Positions 8,607-17,320 of a stretch of DNA of 64,000 nucleotides are shown in pieces (within the stretch, counting starts at the first letter, position 1; each line of letters opens with the position of its first letter). The notes beneath the pieces were generated by a model, which was not told the DNA's origin, searched no databases, and saw only the letters and a list, made by a program, of their open reading frames with translations. The position numbers and the translations under genes were made by a program. Origin of the DNA: CAISCU01 sp051861545 (GTDB taxonomy: Bacteria > Bacteroidota > Bacteroidia > UKL13-3); assembly GCA_051861545.1 (NCBI GenBank), contig JBIMKP010000009.1, positions 52,637-116,636 on the forward strand, in the 5' to 3' direction.

Positions 8607-9995
8607 CTACAAGTGAATACATTCACCGTAAGCTTGAGCAGCAGCTTCCATGATAGCTTCACTCATGGTAGGATGAGGATGAACAGACTTAATGATTTCC
8701 ATTCCTGTAGTTTCTAATTTTCTTGCAACTACAACTTCAGCAATCATTTCTGTAACATTTGCACCAACCATATGAGCACCTAGGAACTCACCATATTTCG
8801 CATCAAAAATTAATTTGATAAATCCTTCTTTTACACCACCAGCACTTGCTTTTCCACTTGCACTGAAAGGGAATTTACCAACCTTGATATCATAACCAGC
8901 TTCTTTAGCTGCCTTTTCTGTATAACCTACAGAAGCAACTTCTGGAGAGCAATAAGTACATCCAGGGATATTGTTATAATTTAATGGTTCAGGGTGATGA
9001 CCAGCAATTTTCTCTACACAAATAATTCCTTCGGCACTAGCAACGTGAGCTAAAGCAGGACCTTTAACGATATCACCAATTGCATAAACACCTTTGATAT
9101 TAGTTGCATAATAATCATCAACTAAAACTTTGCCTTTATCAGTTTTAACACCAACAGATTCTAATCCAAGGTTTTCAAGATTTGTTTGAATTCCAACAGC
9201 AGAAAGAACAACATCAGCCTCTAAATCAATAATACCTGTAGCTGTTTTAACTTTTACTTTACAACCAGCTCCTTTTGTATCAACCGATTCTACTGAAGCA
9301 GAAGTCATAATTTCGATACCCGATTTTTTGAATGATTTAGTTACTTCTTTTGAAACTTCTTCGTCTTCAATTGGAAGGATATTTGGCATAAATTCTACGA
9401 TAGTAACTTTGGTTCCCATGCTATTGTAGAAATAAGCAAACTCACAACCAATAGCACCTGAACCCATAACAATCATAGATTTTGGTTGTTGAGGCATTAC
9501 CATTGCTTCTCTATAACCAAGTACTTTTGTACCATCAATTTTGATATTAGGCAATTCACGGCTTCTAGCACCAGTAGCCAAAATAATACTTTTAGCTTCA
9601 ACTGTTTTTTTAGTACCACTAGCATCAGTAACTTCTATTTTAGAACCAGAAAGAAGTTTACCATAACCTTGAATAACATCAATTTTATTCTTTTTCATGA
9701 GGAATGCAATTCCCTTGCTCATTCCATCGGCAACACCACGGCTTCTTTTTACAACTGCAGAAAAATCATGTTCTGCATTTGAAACAGTGATACCATAATC
9801 TTTTGCATGTTTGATATATTCAAAAACCTGGGCTGATTTTAATAAGGCTTTTGTTGGGATACAACCCCAATTTAAACAAACGCCACCCAACTCAGATTTT
9901 TCAACGATAGCTGTTTTTAGTCCTAACTGACTTGCACGAATGGCAGCCACATATCCACCGGGACCGCTACCAATTACTACTAAATCGTAATTCAT
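8607..9995 (-). CDS. lpdA: dihydrolipoyl dehydrogenase (first of two)
   Basis: This is the E3 flavoprotein, which reoxidises dihydrolipoamide in 2-oxoacid dehydrogenase or glycine cleavage complexes. Numbered from the ATG at 9995, it has 462 residues. The FAD-binding GSGPGG lies at residues 9-14, the redox pair is Cys40 and Cys45 in GGVCLNWGCIPTK, a second dinucleotide fold is seen as VMGSGAIGCEFAY, and the C-terminal HPHPTMSEA supplies the catalytic His/Glu. A longer frame up to 10043 adds an atypical leader and is rejected. No E1 or E2 gene is adjacent, so its complex is unknown. A second, different lpd lies at 48920-50314 next to a 2-oxoglutarate dehydrogenase E2. Confidence 0.94.
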   Translation of the reverse strand: MNYDLVVIGSGPGGYVAAIRASQLGLKTAIVEKSELGGVCLNWGCIPTKALLKSAQVFEYIKHAKDYGITVSNAEHDFSAVVKRSRGVADGMSKGIAFLMKKNKIDVIQGYGKLLSGSKIEVTDASGTKKTVEAKSIILATGARSRELPNIKIDGTKVLGYREAMVMPQQPKSMIVMGSGAIGCEFAYFYNSMGTKVTIVEFMPNILPIEDEEVSKEVTKSFKKSGIEIMTSASVESVDTKGAGCKVKVKTATGIIDLEADVVLSAVGIQTNLENLGLESVGVKTDKGKVLVDDYYATNIKGVYAIGDIVKGPALAHVASAEGIICVEKIAGHHPEPLNYNNIPGCTYCSPEVASVGYTEKAAKEAGYDIKVGKFPFSASGKASAGGVKEGFIKLIFDAKYGEFLGAHMVGANVTEMIAEVVVARKLETTGMEIIKSVHPHPTMSEAIMEAAAQAYGECIHL

Positions 9996-10165
9996 GTGTT
10001 TTAATATTTGTTGCAAAATAACCCAAAAAGCCAGAACATTCAATACAATTTAAGGAGGAAGCAGTGTAAGATTTTGTTTATTAGAAACAATTAAGTAGCA
10101 AAATGCCGATGAAACATGCATTTGAAGAGAAAAAAATCTCTTAAATTGCGGCAAATTAAAAAGCC

Positions 10166-10603
10166 ATGCGTACAGCTGAAATCCATACAAACAAAGGCAT
10201 CATGAAGATAGAATTCTTTGAAAATGATGCACCAAAAACAGTAGAAAATTTTTGTAAACTAGCCGAAAGCGGTTACTATACAGGTGTGAAATTTCACCGT
10301 GTAATTCCTGATTTTGTTATTCAAGGTGGTGACCCTACCGGAACTGGTGCTGGTGGTCCTGGATATTCTATTCCATGTGAATTAACAGGCGGAAACCAAT
10401 ACCACGACAGAGGAGTTTTAAGCATGGCACATAGAGGTCGTGATACAGGAGGCTCTCAGTTTTTCATTTGTCATAACCGTTCAAATACTCAACATTTAGA
10501 TAGAGTTCATACTTGTTTTGGAAAAGTAGTTGAAGGAATGGATGTAATTGAACAAATTCGCCAAGGTGATGTGATGGAAAAAGTGGTAGTTGTTAATCAG
10601 TAA
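10166..10603 (+). CDS. cyclophilin-type peptidyl-prolyl cis-trans isomerase
   Basis: This is a 145-residue cytoplasmic cyclophilin (PpiB-like) without a signal peptide. The cyclophilin core is complete: FHRVIPDFVIQGGDPTGTG carries the catalytic Arg and the Phe/Gln of the active site, followed by SMAHRGRDTGGSQFFICH and the HLDRVHTCFGKVVEGMDV block. It catalyses proline isomerisation in protein folding. It lies six bases upstream of serS in the same direction and is probably co-transcribed with it. Confidence 0.94.
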   Translation: MRTAEIHTNKGIMKIEFFENDAPKTVENFCKLAESGYYTGVKFHRVIPDFVIQGGDPTGTGAGGPGYSIPCELTGGNQYHDRGVLSMAHRGRDTGGSQFFICHNRSNTQHLDRVHTCFGKVVEGMDVIEQIRQGDVMEKVVVVNQ

Positions 10604-10609
10604 AACTCA

Positions 10610-11881
10610 ATGTTACAATTAAATTATATCAGGGAAAACCTTGATGAAGTTAAAAGCAAACTCGCCAAAAAGCATGTAAAAAACATTGCTGATATTGACG
10701 AGATGTTGAAGCTTGATGATGAAAAGAAAAAATTAAAACTTCAAGTTGAAAATAACCAAGCTGAAGCCAATTTATTGGCAAAAAAGATTGGTGAACTAAT
10801 GAAATCTGGTCAAAAGGATGAAGCTGAATCAATAAAAGTTCGTTCTAATGAACTAAAAGAATCGGCAAAAGACCAAGAAGTTTTATTGAAGAAATTAGAA
10901 GACGATATCTATAATATTCTTGTTACTTTTCCTAACCTTCCAAACGATATTGTTCCCGAAGGAAAAACCCCAGAAGAAAATCTAAATGTTCATGAATGGG
11001 GTGAAATTCCGAATTTGCATGATGCTGCAGTTCCTCATTGGGATTTAATTAAAAAATATGATTTAATTGATTTTGAATTAGGCGTTAAAATTACCGGTGC
11101 TGGATTCCCTGTTTACAAAAACAAAGGTGCTAGGTTACAAAGAGCCATGATTAACTTCTTTTTAGATGAAGCAATAAAAGCTGGTTACAGTGAAATAATG
11201 CCTCCTCTATTGGTTAATTCGGATTCTGGATTTGGAACTGGACAGTTACCTGATAAAGAAGGTCAAATGTACCATGCAACTGTAGATGATTTGTATTTGA
11301 TACCAACTGCAGAAGTTCCAATTACCAATATTTACAGAGATGTAATTCTAAAAGAAGAAGATTTACCAATTAAAAATGTAGGTTATACTCCATGTTTTAG
11401 AAGAGAAGCTGGTGCTTGGGGAGCGCATGTAAGAGGATTAAACAGATTGCATCAATTCGACAAAGTAGAAATTGTTCAAATTGCACATCCAGATCAATCT
11501 TACCAAATTCTTGAAGAAATGGTAAAACATGTACAAGGCTTATTAGAAAAACTTGAATTGCCTTATAGAATATTAAGATTATGTGGAGGTGATATGAGTT
11601 TTTCATCTGCTTTAACTTATGATTTTGAAACTTATAGTGCAGCTCAAAAACGCTGGTTAGAAGTAAGCTCTACCTCTAACTTTGAAAGTTTTCAAGCCAA
11701 TAGAATGAAATGTAGATTCAAACCAAAAGATGGCAAAAATCAATTGGTGCATACATTAAATGGAAGCGCATTGGCATTGCCTAGAATTTTGGCAACAATG
11801 TTAGAAAACAACCAAACACCTGAAGGAATAAGAATTCCAAAAGCATTACAAGCTTATACAGGTTTTGACATGATTAGTTAA
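10610..11881 (+). CDS. serS: seryl-tRNA synthetase
   Basis: This is a class II aminoacyl-tRNA synthetase that charges tRNA-Ser (and tRNA-Sec where present) with serine. The 423 residues include the N-terminal long antiparallel coiled-coil arm (about residues 25-105, rich in KK/EE) that binds the tRNA long variable arm. The catalytic core has motif 2 (TPCFRREAGAWG) and motif 3 near the C-terminus (LNGSALALPRILATMLEN). It starts six bases after the cyclophilin gene and is followed at once by a strong terminator. Confidence 0.97.
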   Translation: MLQLNYIRENLDEVKSKLAKKHVKNIADIDEMLKLDDEKKKLKLQVENNQAEANLLAKKIGELMKSGQKDEAESIKVRSNELKESAKDQEVLLKKLEDDIYNILVTFPNLPNDIVPEGKTPEENLNVHEWGEIPNLHDAAVPHWDLIKKYDLIDFELGVKITGAGFPVYKNKGARLQRAMINFFLDEAIKAGYSEIMPPLLVNSDSGFGTGQLPDKEGQMYHATVDDLYLIPTAEVPITNIYRDVILKEEDLPIKNVGYTPCFRREAGAWGAHVRGLNRLHQFDKVEIVQIAHPDQSYQILEEMVKHVQGLLEKLELPYRILRLCGGDMSFSSALTYDFETYSAAQKRWLEVSSTSNFESFQANRMKCRFKPKDGKNQLVHTLNGSALALPRILATMLENNQTPEGIRIPKALQAYTGFDMIS

Positions 11882-11892
11882 TCTAAATTCAC

Positions 11893-11931
11893 AAAAAAGC
11901 CCACTTACATTTCTGTAAGTGGGCTTTTTTT
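11893..11931. terminator. bidirectional rho-independent terminator
   Basis: Perfect 17-bp arms (11893-11909 and 11914-11930) surround a tttc loop, with terminal A and T runs. It separates the convergent serS and lspA genes. Confidence 0.93.
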
Positions 11932-11951
11932 ATGAATATTCTTTAAAGACT

Positions 11952-12566
11952 TTATTCTGTAATACTTGAATTTGAATCTACATTATCTTCTTTAGCAGGC
12001 TGGTTTTCTTCTAAATTAGCATGATTTTGAGTTAGTAATATCAATACAAAACCAATGGTTATTGCTGCATCTGCGATATTAAAAACCGGACGAAAAAACT
12101 CAAAATCTTCTCCAGCCCAAAACGGGAACCATTCTGGAATAGTGGTTTGAATTAGAGGGAAATAAAGCATATCTACTACCCTTCCATGAAACCATGAATC
12201 ATAACCAAAATATGCTCCATAAAAAACTGAATCAATAATGTTTCCTAATGCACCGGCTGCAATAAATGTCCATGAAATTACATACGACATTGCAATCCCT
12301 TTTTTAGCCATTGATTGGATATACCAAAGAATTCCCATCACAAAAATAATTCTAAAAACTGTTAAGAATACCTTTCCAGTTTTACCACCGAATTCAATTC
12401 CAAAGGCCATACCATAGTTTTCGGTAAAATGCAATTTGAACCAGTTTCCAAATACATTTACCTCTTCACCCAACATAAAATGAGTTTTGATATACAACTT
12501 TACAAATTGGTCGAAAAGCAGAATACCAATAAGCAATACAGCAGGAATGACAATTTTATTATTCAT
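11952..12566 (-). CDS. lspA: lipoprotein signal peptidase (signal peptidase II)
   Basis: This inner-membrane aspartyl protease removes signal peptides from prolipoproteins after lipidation. Several lipoprotein genes in this window would be substrates. The 204 residues show four hydrophobic segments. The conserved blocks include the N-terminal DQFVKLYI, the NYGMAFGI loop, the catalytic Asp in GALGNIIDSVFYG and the second catalytic Asp in FNIADAAITIG, with a GRVVDML motif between. The C-terminal ~25 residues are a polar Glu/Asn-rich tail. It is the last gene of an ileS - TraR/DksA-like - lspA cluster, an order typical of Bacteroidota. Confidence 0.95.
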   Translation of the reverse strand: MNNKIVIPAVLLIGILLFDQFVKLYIKTHFMLGEEVNVFGNWFKLHFTENYGMAFGIEFGGKTGKVFLTVFRIIFVMGILWYIQSMAKKGIAMSYVISWTFIAAGALGNIIDSVFYGAYFGYDSWFHGRVVDMLYFPLIQTTIPEWFPFWAGEDFEFFRPVFNIADAAITIGFVLILLTQNHANLEENQPAKEDNVDSNSSITE

Positions 12567-12659
12567 GAACTACAAATCTATTTAAAAGCATGAGCAAAAA
12601 AAAGCTGTATCAAAAACCTATAGTTATTGATACAGCCAAATATTTAAGTGGTATATTAC

Positions 12660-13802
12660 TTATTTATATTGTTGAAGTTTAGCTTCCATACTTAAAGTAG
12701 TATGTGGAACTGCTCTTAATCTTTCTTTTGAAATTAACTTTCCAGTAACTTTACAGATACCATAAGTTTTATTTTCAATTCTAACTAAAGCATTTTCTAA
12801 ATTTTCGATGAATTTACGCTGACGAGCAGCTAATTGACTCAAATATTCTTTTTCAGAAGTAGAGGCACCATCATCAATTTTATTATAAGCATTATCTGTA
12901 TCTGCACCGCCATTAATACCAGGATTTTGCATCTGGTTTAATAAATTATTCAATTCTTCGCGAGCAACAACTAATTTTCTATTGATAATATCTTTGAATT
13001 CAGCTAAATCAACATCACTGTAACGTTTTGCATCAACCATTTGAGCTTCTTCCTTCTTTTCTTCAAAAACTGGAACCTTACTTACAACAGGTTTTAGTTC
13101 TTTTTTAGGAGCAGCAGGCTTAACAACTGTTTTAACCACTGGCTTTGCAACAGGTTTTGCTACTTTAGCTTTAACTTCAGGCTTCACTGGAGTTGGTTTT
13201 GCAATTGCTTTGCTTACAACTTTTTTAGCTATTGGTTTAGCAACTTCTTTTACAGCTGCCTTTTTAGGACTTGCTTTAGCCGCTGCCTTTTTAGGAGCTG
13301 CTTTTGCTACAGTCTTTTTAGCAATTGGTTTTGCTGGAGCTATTACTTTTTTTGCCGCTTTTGGAGCTGCTTTCTTCGCAACTGGTTTTGCGATAGTCTT
13401 TTTAGCAACAGGCTTAGCTGCGGCTTTTTTAGGACTTGCCTTTTTAGCAATTGGTTTAGCAACAACAGCTTTAGTTACTTTTTTTGCTACAGCCTTTTTA
13501 GGAGCCGCCTTTTTAACAACAGGTTTAGCAACAACTTTCTTTACTTGCTTTTTTGGAGCAGGCTTAGCAGCTGCCTTCTTAGGAGCAACTTTTTTAGGAG
13601 CAGGTTTAGCTGCCTTTTTTGGAGATGTTTTTACCGCTGCTTTTTTAGGAGCCGCTTTAACTGCCGCCTTTTTAGGAGCCGTCTTCACTGCAGCTTTTTT
13701 AGGAGCTGCTTTTTGCTTTTTAGCTGGTGTTTTTGCAACAACTTTTTTCGCCGCTTTAGCAGGTGCTTTTTTTGCTGGCGACTTTTTACTCTTTTGGGCC
13801 AT
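12660..13802 (-). CDS. TraR/DksA-family protein with long histone-H1-like N-terminal extension
   Basis: This is a 380-residue two-part protein. Residues 1 to about 250 are almost entirely Lys, Ala, Pro and Val in repeated PKKAA, AKPVAKK and KKVVAK units, resembling bacterial histone-H1-like proteins. The last ~125 residues are a TraR/DksA domain with its coiled coil (FKDIINRKLVVAREELNNLL) and the C-terminal block YGICKVTGKLISKERLRAVP. Only one of the usual four zinc-binding cysteines remains, and the final CxxC is replaced by LSMEAK; loss of ligands is common in the Bacteroidota version. The ATG at 13802 is used, since the upstream TTG at 13808 would overlap the ileS stop. It lies seven bases after ileS. 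A role on RNA polymerase and/or on DNA is inferred. Confidence 0.85.
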   Translation of the reverse strand: MAQKSKKSPAKKAPAKAAKKVVAKTPAKKQKAAPKKAAVKTAPKKAAVKAAPKKAAVKTSPKKAAKPAPKKVAPKKAAAKPAPKKQVKKVVAKPVVKKAAPKKAVAKKVTKAVVAKPIAKKASPKKAAAKPVAKKTIAKPVAKKAAPKAAKKVIAPAKPIAKKTVAKAAPKKAAAKASPKKAAVKEVAKPIAKKVVSKAIAKPTPVKPEVKAKVAKPVAKPVVKTVVKPAAPKKELKPVVSKVPVFEEKKEEAQMVDAKRYSDVDLAEFKDIINRKLVVAREELNNLLNQMQNPGINGGADTDNAYNKIDDGASTSEKEYLSQLAARQRKFIENLENALVRIENKTYGICKVTGKLISKERLRAVPHTTLSMEAKLQQYK

Positions 13803-13809
13803 AGACAAT

Positions 13810-16800
13810 TTACGCTTTTTGGATACTTACTTGAATCCTATTTTCATCGACTTCTATTGTGTTTTCTAGGCTTGATGCCAATTCGAACTCAATAGAGGCC
13901 GCTAATAATTCGGTGCAAATATAGCTTTTGAACTGATTAATAGAACTTTTTATATAATCGTGAGCTTCAATTTTGATTAAAATTTTATCTGTAACCTCCA
14001 AATTCATCTCTTTTCTGAGACTTTGTAACTTACTGATAATCTCTCTAGCAACTCCTTCCTCCTTTAATTCAGGGCTAATCGAGACATCTAAGGCTACAGT
14101 TAAGCGACCTTCATTAGCAACTTTGTAGCCAGAAATTTCTTTCGACAAAATTTCAACATCTTCTAATAAAATCGAAATTTCTTCCCCTTCAACCAAAATT
14201 TTACAATTCCCATTAGCCTCAAGTTCAGAAATTTTATCTTGTTTAAGTAAAACAATTTCTGCCGCAACAGCTTTCATTTTAGCACCAACTTTTTTACCTA
14301 AGGTTTTAAAATTAGGTTTAATAGATTTATCAATTGCATCAATAAAAGAAAGTTCCTTAACGTTTACTTCAGCCAAAATCAAATTTTGAACATGTACAAT
14401 TTCATCTTTAATTCTTTGATCAACCAATGGAATTAAAATCTTTTGTAGAGGCTGACGAACTTTAATATTTTCTTTTTTTCTGATTGATAATACCAAAGAA
14501 GAAATTTTCTGCGCATAATCCATTTGTTCTTCAAGCACCAAATCAATTGCTGCTTCATTTACAACTGGCAAATCTGTTAAATGAACAGATTCTGCTTTTC
14601 CACCTAAATTTTTATATAACCAATCAGCGAAAAATGGAGCAATCGGACTCATTAACTGAGAAGTAACCATTAAACATTCGTACAAAGTTTCATATGCAGC
14701 TTGTTTATCGGCATTCATCTCCCCTTTCCAGAATCTTCTTCTACTTAAACGTACATGCCAGTTAGATAAGTGATCAGATACAAACTCTTCAATTGCTCTT
14801 GCAGCTGGAGTTGGATCATAATCATCCATGTTGGTTCTTACCTTTTTAACCAAGCTCTGTAACTTCGAATAAATCCATCTGTCTAATTCAGTTCTTTGTT
14901 CTAAAGGTGTTGTTTTATCAGGATTAAATTCAAAACCATCGATATTGGCATAAATAGCAAAAAAGCCATAAGTATTATATAATGTACCAAAAAACTTACG
15001 CTGACCTTCAGCCACTCCTTCTAAATCGAATTTCAAATTATCCCAAGGGTCACTATTCGAAACCATATACCATCTTGTAGCATCGGCTCCGTACTTAGCA
15101 ATGGTTTCAAACGGATCAACCACATTGCCTAAACGTTTGCTCATTTTATTCCCGTTCTTATCGAGAACCAAACCATTAGCAATTACGTTTTTGTATGAAA
15201 TGCTATCAAACAATAAAACAGATAAAGCATGTAAAGTAAAGAACCAACCGCGTGTTTGGTCAACGCCTTCTGCAATAAAATCTGCAGGGAAATTGTTTTT
15301 AAATACCTCTTCATTTTCAAAAGGCCAATGCCATTGCGCATAAGGCATAGCACCACTATCAAACCAAACGTCAATTAAATCTGGCTCACGAAACATCTTC
15401 TCCCCTTTTGATGAAACCAAAATTACTTGGTCTACAAATGGTTTATGAAGATCCTTCATTACAAAATCTGCTGGCATAAAACCAGCTTTAACAGCAGCTT
15501 CAATTTCTTTTAATAATTCAGCCTCTGAACCAATGCAACGTGTTTCAGAATTATCTTCTGTTCTCCAAATTGGCAAAGGAGTTCCCCAGTACCTCGAACG
15601 AGATAAATTCCAATCAACTAAGTTTTCCAACCAATTTCCAAAACGTCCTGTTCCTGTATGTTCTGGTTTCCAATTGATGGTTTTATTCAATTCAACCAAT
15701 CTGTCTTTAACAGCTGTTGTTTTAATAAACCAACTTTCTAATGGATAGTATAAAATTGGCTTATCAGTTCTCCAACAATGTGGGTATGTATGGTCGTATT
15801 TTTCTTTTTTGAAAAGTTTGCCTTCCAATTGTAGTTTAAGTACGATTCTTTCATCAACACTTAAGTAATTTAATTTAGAAGTATCTTTAATAACACCGCT
15901 TAATTTTACTTTCTGAACCTCTAATTCAGCTGCTTTTTCAGCATCATTTAAATAGGCTTCCTTTACATATTCTTCTCCATAAAGAAATTGTCCATCTTGA
16001 ACTTCAGGTAAAAACTTTCCTCTTTTATCAACCAATGTTAAAGAGCCAATTCCGTTTTGACGAGCGACTTTAAAGTCATCTGCACCAAAACTTGGAGCAA
16101 TATGTACAATACCCGTTCCATCTTCGGTAGTTACAAAATCACCTGTGATAATTTTAAAAGAATCACCATTTTCAACCTTTGCAAAAGGAAGTAATTGCTC
16201 ATAATTAATACCAGCTAAATCCTTTCCTTTTGTTTCACCTAATAAAACATAAGGAATTACTTTATCACCCGCTACATAAGAATCGAAAGCCAATTCTGCT
16301 TGTTCAGGCTTAAAGTATTTACCCATTAAATCCTTTGCCATTAGAATTACAGAAGGCTCGTAGGTAAAAGGATTATAAGTTTTTATGATTGAATAAGTAA
16401 TTTTTTCACCTACTGCTAAAGCTGTATTCGAAGGTAATGTCCAAGGAGTGGTAGTCCAAGCCAAAGCAAAAACAGATTCAGGGCCACTATAAACTGATGA
16501 AGCTCCTTTTAATCGAAACATCGCTACAGCAGTCGTATCTTTTACATCCTTATAAGTTCCTGGTTGATTTAATTCATGTGAGCTCAAACCAGTTCCCGCA
16601 GCAGGAGAATAAGGCTGAATAGTGTATCCTTTGTATAAGTAACCTTTATCGTACAGTTTTTTTAATAAGTTCCATAAACTTTCGATATAGTTGTTTTCAT
16701 AAGTGATGTATGGATCATTCAGATTAACCCAATAACCCATTTTATTGGTAAGGTTATTCCAAACATCTGTAAACTTCATTACATCTTTACGACAAGCTTC

Positions 16801-17154
16801 ATTGTATTCTTCAACAGAAATTTTCTTCCCGATATCTTCTTTGGTGATACCTAAAGTTTTTTCAACTTGCAATTCAACAGGCAATCCATGTGTATCCCAA
16901 CCGGCTTTTCTTTTTACTTGAAAACCTTTTAGTGTATTGTAGCGACAGAACATGTCTTTTACCGCACGGCTCATCACGTGGTGAATACCGGGCATTCCGT
17001 TTGCACTTGGTGGACCTTCATAAAACACATAAGAAGGAGCACCATTCCTATTACTTACACTTTTTTCGAAAACCTGATTTTCGTTCCAATACTTTAGAAC
17101 CTCCTCTTCAAAAGCAGGAAAATCTAATTTCTTAAACTCTTTATACTTACTCAT
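13810..17154 (-). CDS. ileS: isoleucyl-tRNA synthetase (GIHH-motif type)
   Basis: This is a class Ia synthetase that charges tRNA-Ile and edits valine, 1114 residues, as expected for the long form. The first signature, normally HIGH, reads GIHH here (PPSANGMPGIHHVMSRAVKD, near residue 53). The second signature is KMSKR (NGNKMSKRLGNVVDPF). The CP1 editing domain includes the TTPWTLPSNTALAVG block, followed later by GTGIVHIAPSFGADD. The GIHH arrangement marks the eukaryote-like/IleRS2 class often found in Bacteroidota. A TATTTTTG -7 element lies upstream at 17203-17210 (minus strand). It is the first gene of the ileS - TraR - lspA cluster. Confidence 0.97.
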   Translation of the reverse strand: MSKYKEFKKLDFPAFEEEVLKYWNENQVFEKSVSNRNGAPSYVFYEGPPSANGMPGIHHVMSRAVKDMFCRYNTLKGFQVKRKAGWDTHGLPVELQVEKTLGITKEDIGKKISVEEYNEACRKDVMKFTDVWNNLTNKMGYWVNLNDPYITYENNYIESLWNLLKKLYDKGYLYKGYTIQPYSPAAGTGLSSHELNQPGTYKDVKDTTAVAMFRLKGASSVYSGPESVFALAWTTTPWTLPSNTALAVGEKITYSIIKTYNPFTYEPSVILMAKDLMGKYFKPEQAELAFDSYVAGDKVIPYVLLGETKGKDLAGINYEQLLPFAKVENGDSFKIITGDFVTTEDGTGIVHIAPSFGADDFKVARQNGIGSLTLVDKRGKFLPEVQDGQFLYGEEYVKEAYLNDAEKAAELEVQKVKLSGVIKDTSKLNYLSVDERIVLKLQLEGKLFKKEKYDHTYPHCWRTDKPILYYPLESWFIKTTAVKDRLVELNKTINWKPEHTGTGRFGNWLENLVDWNLSRSRYWGTPLPIWRTEDNSETRCIGSEAELLKEIEAAVKAGFMPADFVMKDLHKPFVDQVILVSSKGEKMFREPDLIDVWFDSGAMPYAQWHWPFENEEVFKNNFPADFIAEGVDQTRGWFFTLHALSVLLFDSISYKNVIANGLVLDKNGNKMSKRLGNVVDPFETIAKYGADATRWYMVSNSDPWDNLKFDLEGVAEGQRKFFGTLYNTYGFFAIYANIDGFEFNPDKTTPLEQRTELDRWIYSKLQSLVKKVRTNMDDYDPTPAARAIEEFVSDHLSNWHVRLSRRRFWKGEMNADKQAAYETLYECLMVTSQLMSPIAPFFADWLYKNLGGKAESVHLTDLPVVNEAAIDLVLEEQMDYAQKISSLVLSIRKKENIKVRQPLQKILIPLVDQRIKDEIVHVQNLILAEVNVKELSFIDAIDKSIKPNFKTLGKKVGAKMKAVAAEIVLLKQDKISELEANGNCKILVEGEEISILLEDVEILSKEISGYKVANEGRLTVALDVSISPELKEEGVAREIISKLQSLRKEMNLEVTDKILIKIEAHDYIKSSINQFKSYICTELLAASIEFELASSLENTIEVDENRIQVSIQKA

Positions 17155-17202
17155 TTCTTAAAACTCTCATTTATAGCAATAATGCCAATTTTTAAAAGCC
17201 TG

Positions 17203-17210
17203 CAAAAATA
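17203..17210 (-). promoter_or_regulatory. probable -7 promoter element of the ileS operon
   Basis: On the minus strand this is TATTTTTG, a match to TAnnTTTG, preceded 19 bases upstream by TTTC, a one-base deviation from the TTTG -33 element. It lies about 50 bases before the ileS start codon and would drive ileS, the TraR-like gene and lspA. Confidence 0.5.
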
Positions 17211-17320
17211 GTATTAAACTAAGAGAATTGAAAATGATGAGAAAGAATAAGATTTAGATTGTTAAATCCTTAACAATAAATTAATTACGCAAAATTGATT
17301 CGTTTAAAAATCGATTTGTA

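Noticed and set aside
13210..13869. Long plus-strand open frame (219 codons) opposite the TraR/H1-like gene, and a further one at 13545-13895
   Set aside because: It is the antisense shadow of Lys/Ala-rich codons (AAA/GCT read as TTT/AGC); the product is a low-complexity Phe/Ala/Leu string, and the minus frame has the recognisable domain.
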